Below, one piece after another: positions 21,972-32,758 of a DNA stretch of 64,000 nucleotides. Source of the stretch: Galeruca laticollis (taxonomy: Eukaryota; Arthropoda; Insecta; Coleoptera; Chrysomelidae); the NCBI GenBank assembly GCA_963921935.1, contig OY998179.1, positions 53,116,222 through 53,180,221 on the forward strand. The letters run 5' to 3'. The notes under the pieces are model-generated. The model saw nothing but the letters and a program-made list of their open reading frames with translations, did not search any database and was not told the origin of the DNA. The translations under genes were made by a program, and so were the position numbers. Numbering within the stretch: position 1 is the first letter of the stretch; each line of letters opens with the position of its first letter.

Positions 21972-22160
21972 CTTCTCGTAAAAGAATCCCAGCATGAAAT
22001 TTTCATCAATGCCTTCAAAATTCTTGGTCTCTCTCCACTCGCAGAACGTATTATATGCTATCTCCTATCTTGCCTTGGATTTAACTGGAAGCAAACTCGA
22101 AGAAGCTTCACGAACCGCACTCAGGACATCTTTCAAATCGTTTCCATCAACCATTTCCAT
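21972..22160 (-). pseudogene. Crypton-type recombinase, N-terminal exon
   Basis: From ATG 22160 the minus strand reads MEMVDGNDLKDVLSAVREAS, SSLLPVKSKAR, a stop, EIAYNTFCEWRETKNF and DENFMLGFFYEK, then GAGAAG|GTAAGA at 21972/21971, a good splice donor. The 'LP.KSK.RYE.aY..F..W' segment is the N-terminal (SAM-like) block of insect Crypton recombinases. Same strand as the C-terminal fragment at 14153-14697, 7.3 kb away. One in-frame stop. Confidence 0.65.
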
Positions 22161-22549
22161 AATTCATGTGAAATTCACTCTTCAAATATGATTTTATTCA
22201 GAAGCTGCCAATAGTGGTCAATCACAAGAGTACATCTTGTTTAGAATGTTAAGTTACCTAAAAGTCATTCTATTACGTTCTCTTAGATTTCCTTCAGTAA
22301 CTATCCTTCTAAGATTGCAATATGAAATGCAAAATGGATAATTACTTACAAAATGCGAAAAAGTAGTATACGCAGCTCGTCGTGATTTCACTTGACTAGT
22401 ATGGACATTGAATCCTCGCCTTGCCAATTAATGTAGAAAATCTTTTTGTCAATAATGTAGTGGCTTGGGTGAGCAAATATTTCCCAACATCAATTAAGGT
22501 TAAATATCTCAAATGTTTCTAATTAAATTAAATATACTATTTTACTTGG

Positions 22550-23300
22550 GGCCGAAACGGTAAAGGAGAAACGGTCGGTGTGAAGCAGTGAAGGCGAAAC
22601 GCCACCATCCAGCATCGTGCTAACAATCCGAAATTTCCCCAAAAATTAACAAAAATGTAGTATATTTGGATTTATAGACCCAGTTCTACAGGCTCTGGTG
22701 AGCTGAAAATGGATATGGTCCATCTGTGAGAGACCTTGAATAATTTCCAATCATAAAATTGGTCATTTGTATACATGCTGAAGGCTGTATCGTGCTAAAA
22801 AATGAAATTGACCCAAAAATGCCCAAAAGGGTGGTACTTTGAGTACCATAGCACCCTATTGTACTGGCTCTGGTGAGCTTCAAATCAATAGGGTTCATTT
22901 CTAAGATGCCCTGAACAGTATCAAATCATAAAATTGGTCAATTGTATGTACTTTGGAGACTGTATCGAGCCAACCTACCGAAATTCTCCACAAATAACAA
23001 ACATGTGGTACTCTAAATACCATAGCATCCGTTCTGCTGGCTCTGGTGAGCTAAAATTCGATAGGGTTCATCTGTAACACGCTCTTAACAAAATTCAATA
23101 ACAAAATTGATCACTTCTAGGCATTCTGGAGGCTGTATCGTGCTAACAAAGCGAAATTTCTCCAAAAATTACACAAATATTATACATTAAGTTCCATAAC
23201 ACTCGTACTGTATCTGGTGCGCTGAAAATTAATAGAATTTATCTGTGAGATACCTTGAACGATATACAATGATAAAATTCGTCACTTGTATACAATCCAA
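22550..23300 (+). repeat. 172-bp tandem repeat, about four diverged copies
   Basis: Landmark CTCTGGTGAGCTNAAAAT recurs at about 22694, 22868, 23040 and 23210, each followed by ATAGGGTTCATCTGTGA-type sequence, a CAAT(C/A)ATAAAATTGGTCA motif and GGCTGTATCGTGCTAA. Preceded at 22553-22605 by several GCGAAACGG-like motifs. A monomer also lies at 7825-7900. No coding capacity. Confidence 0.8.
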
Positions 23301-24537
23301 TCAGCATCAGAAGAAGCATCTCTATTTACAGGCCATATCCCACATTTGTGAAAAACCGTTCGTAGCATTTACTTTAGCAGCAGCTTCGCCATACGCTTCA
23401 TTGATAAGGGAAGCGACATGAAATTCCGTAACTCCCATTCCAGCTTGTTGTCTAAACCACTTTTCGACGACTTGGTTATAAAGTATTGGAAACATTACGA
23501 GGGAACATACGTTTTACCGTCAATGTGTTAGAGACAGACAAAATACATATAAATTCAGTGTATCATTCTTTTCCGCGAACAGGATATCATAAAGTAGAAA
23601 ACGTGCACATACTGTATACATGTAAAGGCGTGGTGGAAATATCCTCCCACCACGTGTAAAGGTATGTCTGGCAGGCACCGCTTTCGAGAGACGTGCAAAT
23701 ACAGACGTATAATGTGGACAGTTTAGCTTAATGCAATGAACAATAAAAAAAATCAACATTACTTTCATTTATCCCTTCATGATTAATTGACAAAGAAATA
23801 ATTCAGTAGTAATAATCTAATTCACTATATTAGTTCGGTTAGTATTGGAATAAATAACAACATGCGAAATAAAATTTGTAATAATAATAGATATGTGTTT
23901 CCAAATATCTCAATTCTCATTTTTCGCTAACAGGATCTCATAAGTGGAAAACCCACAACGCCGGCCTCTTACAAATTCTTTGTAGCTACTAACACTATTG
24001 CCAATTTTCATTGTATATTTATAATAATTGTAAAATGCATTGTTCTAACACGAGAACAAGTTATAAGTAGATTTTAATTATGATAATTCAAGAGGTTGTA
24101 ACAGATCAAGATATAATTAATTCCATCTGTTCGTTGAATATTTTATTGTAATTCAGGAAATTGTTTTCAGTTTGAAAGCGGTTAAAACCTTTACTTTTTT
24201 CCAGATTTGGTCACGTGAAATTGGTCTCGAAACATCTGCTGTGTTTCGAATGTGTTAGTAAAAAATAATTTGGTATCTTTATCGTTTGTATACAAATGAA
24301 AACGAATTCTCTGTGTAAACACACACACAGTACAAATTAAAAAAAAAACGAAAATAAAAATGAAATCGTATTCTAATGACATAAGAGTAATATTATGATA
24401 AGTAATGAATTAAAAAATATAAGTCAATTCTTCGATGAGCTTAAATGAAATGTCCGAATAAACCCCCGTTTTGAGCTAAGCTAAGTATAAGCTAAGCCGA
24501 GACGGTTATAAAATTCTTGACGAACACGTATAAACAT
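23301..24537. other. Non-coding stretch
   Basis: No supported gene. Contains an imperfect self-complementary segment around 23620-23660 (TGGTGGAAATATCCTCCCACCA) and otherwise AT-rich unique-looking sequence. Confidence 0.3.
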
Positions 24538-25005
24538 TTAAGGTGTTATTTGCATACAAATTTGTAAAATTTGTTTCCTAAGTTTATTTAGAGAAGTGGC
24601 TATGTTTTCTTGGAACCCATAAATTCTCGATTTTATATAACCCCAGAAAAAGAAATCGTTTGGAGCCAGATCTGGAGATCTCGCAGGCCAGATTATGTTA
24701 CCATCCGTGGAGATTATCCGATTGGGAAATTGTGTATTTAAAAAATGTATTGCTAGTAGATAATTATGTGATGCACAACCGTCATGTTGGTACCAGATAT
24801 CATTGAAGTTGACACATAATTGTATAAGGGCAGGAGTAATTTGATTTTCCAGCATGTCCAAATATTTTTGGCCGGTTAAATTTCCGTCAATAAAAAATGG
24901 TCCAAATAAATGTACACCTAATATTCCAGCTCAAACATTTAACTTTTGGGGATATTGAGCTCTATTATTGTAATATTTGTGTGATTTTTTCCTGGACCAA
25001 TATCG
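24538..25005 (-). pseudogene. mariner-type transposase fragment
   Basis: From about 25005 the minus strand reads YWSRKKSHKYY, then after an in-frame stop AGILGVHLF, GPFFIDGNLTGQKYLDMLEN (24890 on), IWYQHDGCASHN with a catalytic Asp, FPNRIISTDG and WPARSPDLAPNDFFFWGYIK with the last catalytic Asp. This is the DDE_3 core of the IS630-Tc1-mariner superfamily with a mariner-like D in the third position. The N-terminal HTH region is absent or unrecognisable. Confidence 0.78.
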
Positions 25006-25132
25006 TATAACGGATGAATTATGTGCACCGTGTATGGGGAAAATCGAAACAATGTATTACCTAACATTGGAAGTTACGTATTAGTCAAGTTCGCGACGAA
25101 AAAAAATCTGAAATACGCAGTAGGAGCAATAA

Positions 25133-25339
25133 TTGAAATATTATCAAGTTAAAGTTAAATTTATGAAAAAGAAAAGCGCTTCGTCCCATTTTGTTTATCC
25201 GGAAGTCCACGACATCGCTGATGTTCATATTAATGGTATAGAGATGATCTTACCAGAACCTCGTTTACAAACAGGATCAGAACGTATAAAAAGATTTTAT
25301 TCTTTCGCTGTTGATTTTACGGGAGTACAATTTTGTTAA
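25133..25339 (+). CDS. Unrecognised 68-codon frame
   Basis: Reads MKYYQVKVKFMKKKSASSHF ... PEVHDIADVHINGIEMILPE and ends GVQFC. The 'PE..DI..V....I..ILP.P' pattern is like C-terminal tails of several transposon-derived insect proteins, but I cannot name a family. It sits between the mariner fragment and a MITE, so a transposon origin is likely. Confidence 0.25.
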   Translation: MKYYQVKVKFMKKKSASSHFVYPEVHDIADVHINGIEMILPEPRLQTGSERIKRFYSFAVDFTGVQFC

Positions 25340-25395
25340 AATAAATGTAATTTCATTTAATAATTATCAATATATGGCATACTTGTACTAATATC

Positions 25396-25577
25396 TAGAC
25401 TCCAACGTTTTTTATTTCATCCCAAGTTCCAACTCGCGGTGACGCGTTATTCAATAAAAAATTAGATAATGAACGCCGTTGAATATACTAAAAATAGTGT
25501 TCATTGTTTAGTTTTCTATTGAAAACCGCGTCACCGCGAATTCGAACTTGGGGTGAAATAAAAAATGCCGGAGTCTA
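25396..25577. mobile_element. Palindromic MITE with TA duplication
   Basis: GACTCC at 25398 and GGAGTC ending 25575, each with TA outside. Arms share TTTTTTATTTCA and GCGGTGACGCG, giving about 65-bp imperfect inverted repeats around an AT-rich centre. Length about 178 bp. TA duplication suggests mobilisation by a Tc1/mariner-type transposase. Confidence 0.75.
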
Positions 25578-25599
25578 CTAATGTCCCTTCCATTACTAC

Positions 25600-26029
25600 A
25601 CATGTCCTTTTCAAAACAACCTATGTTTTGAAAGGGACATTCACACCAACTACTAGATTTTGATTTTTTTGACAATACATAATAATTTATGTTTATTTTT
25701 CATATTAGAATAATAGCTCATTATGTTTCCTACAAACTTTGTTAAATAAAATACTTCAGCGACTATTTGTTTCTAAGTTATTTTTTATTTGTTGAAAATG
25801 TCCCTTTCATTACCACAATCCCCTACTAATTGAAAATAATCTCATGATACGGCTATGTGATGTGTAGTACACAGGGCTTTTGGTCTGCCTAAACGGTTTT
25901 CTATTGTTCTGTACAGCTTATGGTAATAAAAGACCGAAAATTTGTATTTGATCAGTTACATTTATGACAATTTCAGGAAATATTTAGTTTATTTTGTAAT
26001 ATTTAAAATGACCGCACCAAGTTTTGCAT
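25600..26029. other. Non-coding with a short hairpin
   Basis: TGTCCTTTTCAAAACA ... TGTTTTGAAAGGGACA at 25609-25644 forms a hairpin; the arm sequence recurs as TGTCCCTTTCATTACCAC at 25799. No gene supported. Confidence 0.4.
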
Positions 26030-27437
26030 TAGAAATTAGGTTTTATCACACTCTCGTACATAAAAATAGCCTATAGTTGGGTCCTATTTCTATTTCTTAT
26101 TGTTTCGCCAAATATTCGCATAACACCTTTTGTTTCTTTTGTGATGTTTCCTATCCTAGCATTTTACTCTCCCGCAATTATTACAGAATGTTCAGTCTCA
26201 TCATATATCTCATGAAGTTTTCCCCAGAAAAAGATATGTTTTGAAATCAAATCATTTTCATTGGGTCCATATGCTACTAGTATCTCAATGATTTCTTTTT
26301 CTGTCATCTGCAGCTAAATTTGCATATTTCTTGCCATTCTATGATTTACTTACATATTTGGAACTTAATATACACCCTACTCCTGCCGCTGCTGTTTTTT
26401 CCTGTTCTACTCAGCAGTATAATATTTCACAAACCTCTACTTCAGTTCCTAATTCTCCTTTTTTTTGTTTTCTTATGGTAGGATTTCTAGATTTGCCTTT
26501 TTGAATTCTGTTCTCATTCCCAGTTCTTTTCCTGCAATACTTCTCATATTCCATTTTATATTGTTTGTATATTGTTAAATTATTTCTGCTCTTCTTATAT
26601 TTTGGCTTGATTTTATGTGTTACGTGTTGTATTACGTGTCTTCTTTTTACCTTGTTCGTGACCATTGTCCTTCTTGCCGATATTTCCTTCATCTGTCTCA
26701 GTTAGTTTTTTGTTGTTTTATTCATTCTGTTTAGATCCTCTTGAGAAAATTCATTTCCTGGAAGTCTCTGGCCGATTTTACTATTATTATCGGTGTTTTT
26801 TATACCATACACCATAGGGATATCTTACAATTCTTCTAGGTTATTTAATTTCTAATTTATCATAAATTTGTTGTATTTTAGTATCGCTTTTGATCCATTT
26901 TCTCTAGCCTCCATTAACTTTTGTATTAACAGTTCACTTTGTACTAGTACCTCTTTTAAGTAGTATTCATTTATTCAGATATTTGTGCCTCTAGGGTTTT
27001 TTGATAATTTCAGAACCTCTGCTTTTTCAGTTTACTTCAAAAGTTTTATCTGTATTGGTCTTATGCTTCCGGAATTATATCTTCCCATTTTTCGGTACTC
27101 ATCAATTTCATCTCTAGTTAGTTCAATCCCCATAATTTTTATAATTTCAGCAACTTTCTATTCGGTATCTTCTATTTTTTTCGTTTTAATCATCTTCCAC
27201 TCCATGTATTACCAGTTTTTTTCTTTTCACCTCTCTCTCCAACATTTCGATTTGTTTGTCTTGGTGTGTAATTTTTTGTTCCAGAGTGATATTTCCATTT
27301 CTTAATTTTGTCATCTCATCTGTAATTTTCACCAGATTTTGTTCCATTGTTTGCAATTTGTTGCTTATTTTGGAAAACGATTCCCTCCTCTCCATCTCAT
27401 CAAATTGTGTAAACGTTAAATTCACTACACCGATCAA
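26030..27437 (-). pseudogene. Non-LTR retrotransposon N-terminal half (coiled coil and endonuclease)
   Basis: Order on the minus strand: 27437-27186 gives a coiled coil (MEQNLVKITDEMTKLRNG) ending in KRKKLVIHGVEDD; 27180-26700 gives EIIKIMGIELTRDEIDEYRK, then KAEVLKLSKNPRGTNI; 26692-26411 is a basic linker; 26330-26105 gives ILVAYGPNENDLISKHIFFW, KLHEIYDETEHSVIIAGE then, after a stop, NARIGNITKET. The last part matches the APE-type endonuclease of non-LTR elements (VYAP-N..., GDFNARIG region). Reverse transcriptase is absent. Several stops and shifts. The coiled-coil, 'L.I.GV.E', endonuclease order is usual for insect elements of this kind. Confidence 0.72.
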
Positions 27438-27729
27438 CTCTTCGGAGGTAAATGAATTTCTTTCACTAGGTTTTGCTTTTACTCTTTTGTATTGGTATCT
27501 TATTGTTCTTCTGTTCGCTTATTTCCACTATTTTATGGACAAGTTGGCAATGTCGTAAAATATTTGTTTACAAGCGCCCTCTTATCTGCTGTATTGATAT
27601 GGAAATAAATCGATGATTAATGAAATTAACTGTCTCGACCCTTACTTCGTGGAATCTACTCATATTAGTGTTTTAAATGAAACTCACTGTTTCTAGCTAA
27701 TTCCACAATATAATAAAAATTGTTAAAAA

Positions 27730-27786
27730 TTCTAAAAAATTGACAATTGTTCCGATAAATCGATATCATCGTCAGAATGATAGAAG
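27730..27786 (-). ncRNA. Hammerhead-like motif, PLE repeat 1 (mutated)
   Basis: Minus strand: CTGACGA, stem GATA/TATC, then GGAAC instead of GAAAC, AATT, GTC and the stem I arms TTCT/AGAA. The G12-A13-A14 box is altered, so probably inactive. Same design as the copies at 28000 and 32702. Confidence 0.5.
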
Positions 27787-27999
27787 TTACATTTCATTTG
27801 ATGCCTACCTGATGTTAAGTAGTTATTTTTGGCTAGACCAAGAAGTGACCTAACTTGTGATTGACTTAATATGTGTTAACAGAAAAAAGAAGAAGATGTG
27901 ATATTACGAATATTGAAGCTTAGATATTATTCGCCCTATGGTGATATCTTGGATATCATTTTTTCAATTAAGATCAGGTAGGCATCAAATGAAAATTAA

Positions 28000-28057
28000 C
28001 TTCTGTCATTCTGACGATGATATCGATTTATCGAAACAATTGTCAGATTTTTAGAAT
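28000..28057 (+). ncRNA. Hammerhead-ribozyme-like motif, PLE repeat 2
   Basis: Core CTGACGA at 28011-28017, stem II GATA/TATC, GAAA at 28033-28036, a minimal stem III (AC-AATT-GT) and cleavage triplet GTC ending 28044; flanking TTCT (28001-28004) and AGAA (28053-28056) form outer stem I. Inner stem I is weaker here (AGAT instead of AATT). One extra U lies between the CUGANGA box and stem II. Type I hammerheads with very short stem III are known in Penelope-like elements. Confidence 0.55.
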
Positions 28058-28122
28058 TTTCAACAATTTTTATGATATTGTGGAATTAGCTAGAAACAGT
28101 GAGTTTCATTTAAAACACTAAT

Positions 28123-28724
28123 ATGAGTAGATTCCACGAAGTAAGGGTCGAGGCAGTTAATTTCATTACAAAATCTTCGAGAGAAGATTTGACCCGGCTG
28201 TACCAGAAGTTACTACAAAATTGTTACAAAACATCACAAAAGATTTGGTTTAACCAAGAATACCTTAGGAAAAAGGTAATACCAAATTATGTGAATATAA
28301 AATGTCACACTGAAACACCACAAGCACAAAAAGCTATAAAATGTGCTCAACGAGGTTGGGTAAAAGGAGAATGTAAGAAATGGTTCAAACTGAGTGACTC
28401 CTCAGACGACTACATGTTGTACGTTCAGAACTCACGTTCCAAATACATCCGGTAGAATTTGACTGTTTAGATGACAAAGTTAGAGAAACTGTCAGCACGA
28501 TGAAGCGTAAGAAATTTAAGAAACAGGAACAAAAGCTACAGAAACATGAACACACACAACATAAAATTCAATACTCTAAACATCATAAAACTGTATGTAC
28601 CTACATACCTACACACTTTGCACCACGATATGAAAACCTTTCAGACACTAATTTTACAGATAGTGAAATAGAATTTTTAAATAAAGGTTTAAAGTACAGC
28701 ATACTACCAAAAATTTACGAATAA
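28123..28724 (+). pseudogene. PLE ORF, N-terminal region
   Basis: Frame 28123-28455 (MSRFHEVRVEAVNFITKSSR...) starts inside the terminal repeat and is basic, without a recognised domain. Frame 28500-28724 contains KKFKKQEQKLQKHEHTQHK and then ENLSDTNFTDSEIEFLNKGL, which matches the conserved segment preceding the PLE reverse transcriptase ('nLS...Lt..E...L.kGl.f'). A shift near 28455-28500 separates the two. Confidence 0.65.
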
Positions 28725-30071
28725 TATTGAACAAATTATAGCTACAGAGTCAGATATGGCTTTAAAATCTAATTCAAATACTTACTTTTCTTTATCAGAA
28801 ATTAAAAATTGCCAATTTAATCGAAAATATTGAACCTTCAGAAGTCAAACGTCAAACAAAAAATGACATTACATTAAATGCAATCAAAAAGAAAGTAGAA
28901 GATAATAACCTAACAGTTACAAAATTTGATAAGGGGAACACAACTGTCATATTCACAACTGAAAATTATAATTCTAAAATATATAACTTTATAGAATCTA
29001 GCGATGTAAAAGTTCTTAAAGCAGACCCAACAGAAAAGTTTTCTAATAATGTAAGGGATAATGTTAATAATTCAAATTATCTTTTAAGTGATTACGAAAA
29101 GAGGTATATCATACATAAGAATCCTCATTGTCCACAATTATATGGAACCGTTAAATTACATAAAATACCGAAACCAATTAGACCTGTAGTTTCTTATGTT
29201 AATGCTCCTAATAATATATTGGCAAAGAGGCTTAACAATATACATAATAGTTACGGATATGCATCTCAGTACTCAATTAGAAATTCAATAGAACTAATCA
29301 AAAAGTTGAAAGTAATCAACTTGCAAGATTACTATAAACTTATTTCGATTGATGTTACTAATATGTTGACTAAAATTCCTCCTAAAGAATGTCTAATACA
29401 TGTAAGAAAATTACTAGAAGATGAAAATAATAATCCAGGAATAACATCAGATATATTTAATTTATTTGATGTATGTATTAATCGGAATTATTTCACAATA
29501 AGATATATATTCAAAATGAAGGTTTACCAATGGGAAGCCTATATCACCTATGTTGGCAAACATTTTTATGGACAGTTAAGAAAGAAAGATCTTTGAAAGT
29601 AATATTTCGAAATATGTTTTATTTTTGTATAGATATGTAGATGACATATTAGCCTGTTTTATGGATAGTGAACGACAATTATATGTATTTTTCAACAACA
29701 TCAATAATTTACACTCAAAAATTAAATTTACATTAGAAATTCAAGAAACAAGCTCCATTCATTTTCTTGATTTAAAAATTCAAAGAGTTTATAATGTACT
29801 TGATTATTTAATTTACCGAAAACCAACACACACTGATGTGACAATTCCATATAGTTCCAATCACCCCATGTCACATAAACTAGCGGCATATAATTCAATG
29901 ATACATAGAGCTTTTTCAATTCCTATGAACAAATGTAATTTTGATAAAGAGATTAATACAATTAGACAAATAGCAACATCCAACAGTTATCCATTACATA
30001 TGATAAATAAGGTAATTAATGAAAAAGAGGAAAAAGTGCCATTACAACTAATATTTCCTAAACAAACTTAA
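28725..30071 (+). pseudogene. PLE reverse transcriptase (frameshifted)
   Basis: Successive frames give VTKFDKGNTTVIF, PQLYGTVKLHKIPKPIRPVV (RT blocks 1-2, about 29137-29190), YVNAPNNILAKRLNNI, LISIDVTNMLTKIP (block A with catalytic Asp), a damaged block B near 29520, YRYVDDILACF (29627-29659; catalytic YVDD), IHFLDLKI, and IYRKPTHTDVTIPYSSNHP with AAYNSMIHRAFSIPM. The RPVVS, YVDD and 'HPMSHKLA' blocks are specific to Penelope-like RTs, which are related to telomerase RT. At least three frame breaks. Confidence 0.88.
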
Positions 30072-30242
30072 GAAATTAAAACTTATAAAACCATCACATA
30101 TGCAGGAAATATTTCTAATAATATTTCAAAGATAATATCTTTAGCAACGAATAAAACAATTTCTTTTGAAACAGAAAGTAACGTAAGTACAAGATTGTTA
30201 AATGTAAAAACAAAAATATCACCATTAAAGAAATCAGATATA
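30072..30242 (+). pseudogene. PLE linker between RT and endonuclease
   Basis: Degenerate coding sequence (IKTYKTITYAGNISNNISKI, then KTKISPLKKSDI) leading into the endonuclease. It is cut at 30241-30242 by the mariner-like insertion; the codons continue at 32334 on the other side. Confidence 0.65.
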
Positions 30243-32331
30243 CAGGGTGTCCCGGGACTAATGGGAAAAAAGTCAGGAGCGTATAATGTGAGCCAAAATA
30301 ATGTTAGTACTTCATATAAACTTTTTCTACGCAGGCCCTCGTTTTCGAGTTATAGGCCTCCAAAGTTTTAATTTTGAATTTTGTTTTTATTTTTATTCTT
30401 TGTACTAGTTATTTGATCTTTATAAAATTTACGGCAAAGCTATAATGTACGTGAATGTTTATTTTGGAAAAGTAAACAGATTTATAGTAGTGCCTTGAAG
30501 CCAGGGACGGACTACTTGCAATGGTTAGTGGTCCAAAAATTTTGCAGGGATGGCACACCCTGTATGAAATTATCGAAATTCACTTCCCCACACATTAAGC
30601 TAACGAAAAGGTACTCTTGCTGGAATTCGATAAAATAAGCCGTTTGGCTAATATTTACTGTTTTATTAATGCACTACGTACAAATTTACTTAACTAACTT
30701 ATTAATACGATGTCGAATATTTACCTACAGTACTACAAAAAAATAATTTGATGATAGCAGGTTATAAAAACATTAGGAACTTATTTAATGGGAATTTAAT
30801 AGGTACGCAAACAACGTAATTAGTTGCTTTTAATCAAAATTACGAACTCAGCATCATTAAATCATTAAGAAAACCTAAAAAACACAAGTTATAAAACATT
30901 GGACTAGAACTAATTCCTAAACAACAACAAAAACTAACGTTATTCTAATAAATGTTCAATATGAGCTCCTCCTACTTCCACGCACATTCTAAGTCTACGA
31001 AGGTTGTTTCTTTGCACTTGAAAGAGCAATCCCACATTATTTCTAGTAACATTGCAGTGTAACACAATTCTGTCTAATAAATCTTGCCTTGTTAGCACAG
31101 GTGTTGCGTATACCTTATTTTTGAGATAACCCTAGAGAAAGAAATCCATAGGATTAACGTCTGATCGCGGTGGCCATTTAAAAGGGCCTCCACGACCAAT
31201 CCATCTATTAGGAAACCTTGTGTGTAAATGCTGTCGTAGATCTACACTGAAATGAGGAGGGGCCCCAACATGCATGAACCATAAATTCCTACGAGTTTGC
31301 AGTAGCACATCATCGAACAGGTTCCATAACTCATTTTGGAAAAACTCCAAATATCTCTGGTCGGTCAAAGTACCGTCAATAAAGTATGGCCCTATCAAAT
31401 GATTGCCAACTATTCCTGCCCAAACTTAAACCATGAATCTATGCTGGCTCCTAGTTTGAATTTATGACTCCATCTCTGGTGAAACCGGATTCGTTCGTAG
31501 AGAGAACGTTACTAATAAATGTATTTTGTCTGCTTGTTGTTGTCGCAGAAACCACTGGCTATACTCAAGTCGTGAAGGATAATCAGCCACTGTCATACTG
31601 TGTACTGTTTTCATGTGAAAAGGATATAACAGCTGTTCTTTTAGGATGCGATGAACAACTGATTTCGAGACGTTATGTTCTCTTGATAATTTTCGTAAAC
31701 TCATTGATGGTTCATTATCAACTGCATTTAACAAAAGTTTTTACCAACTTTCCAATTAATAAGTCGTTAATGTTTTTTATTTTCTGCTATCGTTAAATTA
31801 TTTTTTTGTAGTACTGTAAGTACATCTTGGACATCGTATTAATAAGTTAGTTTTACCTCGTGTACTTATAAAAATGGTGAATGCGTGAATTGGTACGTAG
31901 AGCATTAATAAAACTGTAAATGTTAGCCAAACGGATTATTTTATCGAATTCCAACAGGAGTACCTTTTCGTTAGCTTAATGTGTGGGGAAGTGAATTTCG
32001 ATAATTTCATACAGGGTGTGCCATCCCTGCAAAATTTTTGGATCACTAACCATTGCGAGTAGTCCGTACCTGGCTTCAAGGCACTACTGTAAATCTGTTT
32101 ACCTTTCCAAAATAAACATACACGTATATTATAGCTTTGCCGTAAATTTTATGAAGATCAAATAACTAGTACAAGAAATAAAAATAAAAACCAAATTCAA
32201 AATTAAAACTTTGGAGGCCTATAACTCGAAAACGAGGGCCTGAATAGAAAAAGTTTATATGAAGTACTAACATTATTTTGGCTCAGATTATACGCTCCTG
32301 ACTTTTTTCCCATTAGTCCCGGGACACCCTG
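30243..32331 (-). mobile_element. Mariner-like element with ~0.55-kb inverted repeats
   Basis: Begins CAGGGTGTCCCGGGACTAAT and ends with its reverse complement; TA duplications at 30241-30242 and 32332-32333. Homology of the two ends extends inward to about 30775 and 31780, an unusually long terminal inverted repeat. A second CAGGGTGTGCCATCCCTGCA motif sits inside each arm (30572 and 32012), suggesting an older element end embedded in the present one. A transposase relic lies on the minus strand in the middle. Confidence 0.9.
30940..31734 (-). pseudogene. Mariner-like transposase in the nested element
   Basis: From 31734: AVDNEPSMSLRKLSREHNVS and VVHRILKEQLLYPFHM, a helix-turn-helix region; then FLRTNPV-type sequence, a frameshift near 31450, LIGPYFIDGTLTDQRYLEFF, LWFMHVGAPPHF (expected HDGAPPHF; Asp replaced by Val), WIGRGGPFKWPPRSDVNPMD with the last Asp, a stop near 31132, then GYLKNKVYATPVLTRQDLLD and a C-terminus VGGAHIEHLLE ending at 30940. 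DDE_3 family. Loss of the second catalytic Asp plus frame breaks indicate an inactive copy. Confidence 0.8.
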
Positions 32332-32333
32332 TA

Positions 32334-32573
32334 TATAAACTCAAATGTCCATAATGTAATGCTGTCTATTTGGGTCAGACCCTTAGGAATTTTGAAATAC
32401 GATACAGTGAACACTTACGAGCATACAGATTAAAACAACCAGATAAATCCCCCTACGCAAAACATCTACTTGACACCAATCATTCATTGACACCTAACAC
32501 AAAACTAGAAGTGCTGCATATTTGTGGGAAGAAACAAGAACTGGATTTCCTAGAAGAATTGGAAATTGATTAA
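32334..32573 (+). pseudogene. PLE GIY-YIG endonuclease
   Basis: Reads YKLKCP, a stop, CNAVYLGQTLRNFEIRYSEH, LRAYRLKQPDKSPYAKHLLD, TNHSL, then LEVLHICGKKQELDFLEELE. AVYLGQT is the GIY-YIG core, Arg of RNFEIRY and the downstream residues follow the family pattern, and KC-x2-C is the small Cys motif found before it in PLE endonucleases. A TAA interrupts between the two Cys. This endonuclease nicks DNA for target-primed reverse transcription in PLEs. Confidence 0.85.
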
Positions 32574-32701
32574 GGAACCCACAATATGAAATCGTCAATG
32601 AACAGATAAATCTAGGGAGTTCTCCACTAATAAACTGCCTTCTTAAGTGATAATTGTAAAGATCAGCAGATATAGTTTTCCTGGCATCAAATGAAATGTA
32701 A

Positions 32702-32758
32702 TTTCTGTCATTCTGACGATGATATCGATTTATCGAAACAATTGTCAATTTTTTAGAA
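32702..32758 (+). ncRNA. Hammerhead-ribozyme-like motif, PLE 3' repeat
   Basis: CTGACGA 32713-32719, stem II GATA (32721-32724) / TATC (32731-32734), GAAA 32735-32738, C-AATT-G, cleavage triplet GTC ending 32746. Stem I: ATT/AAT next to the core and TTCT/AGAA further out, separated by an internal loop, as in type I hammerheads with loop contacts. The one deviation is an extra U at 32720 between core and stem II. Best preserved copy in the window. Confidence 0.6.
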
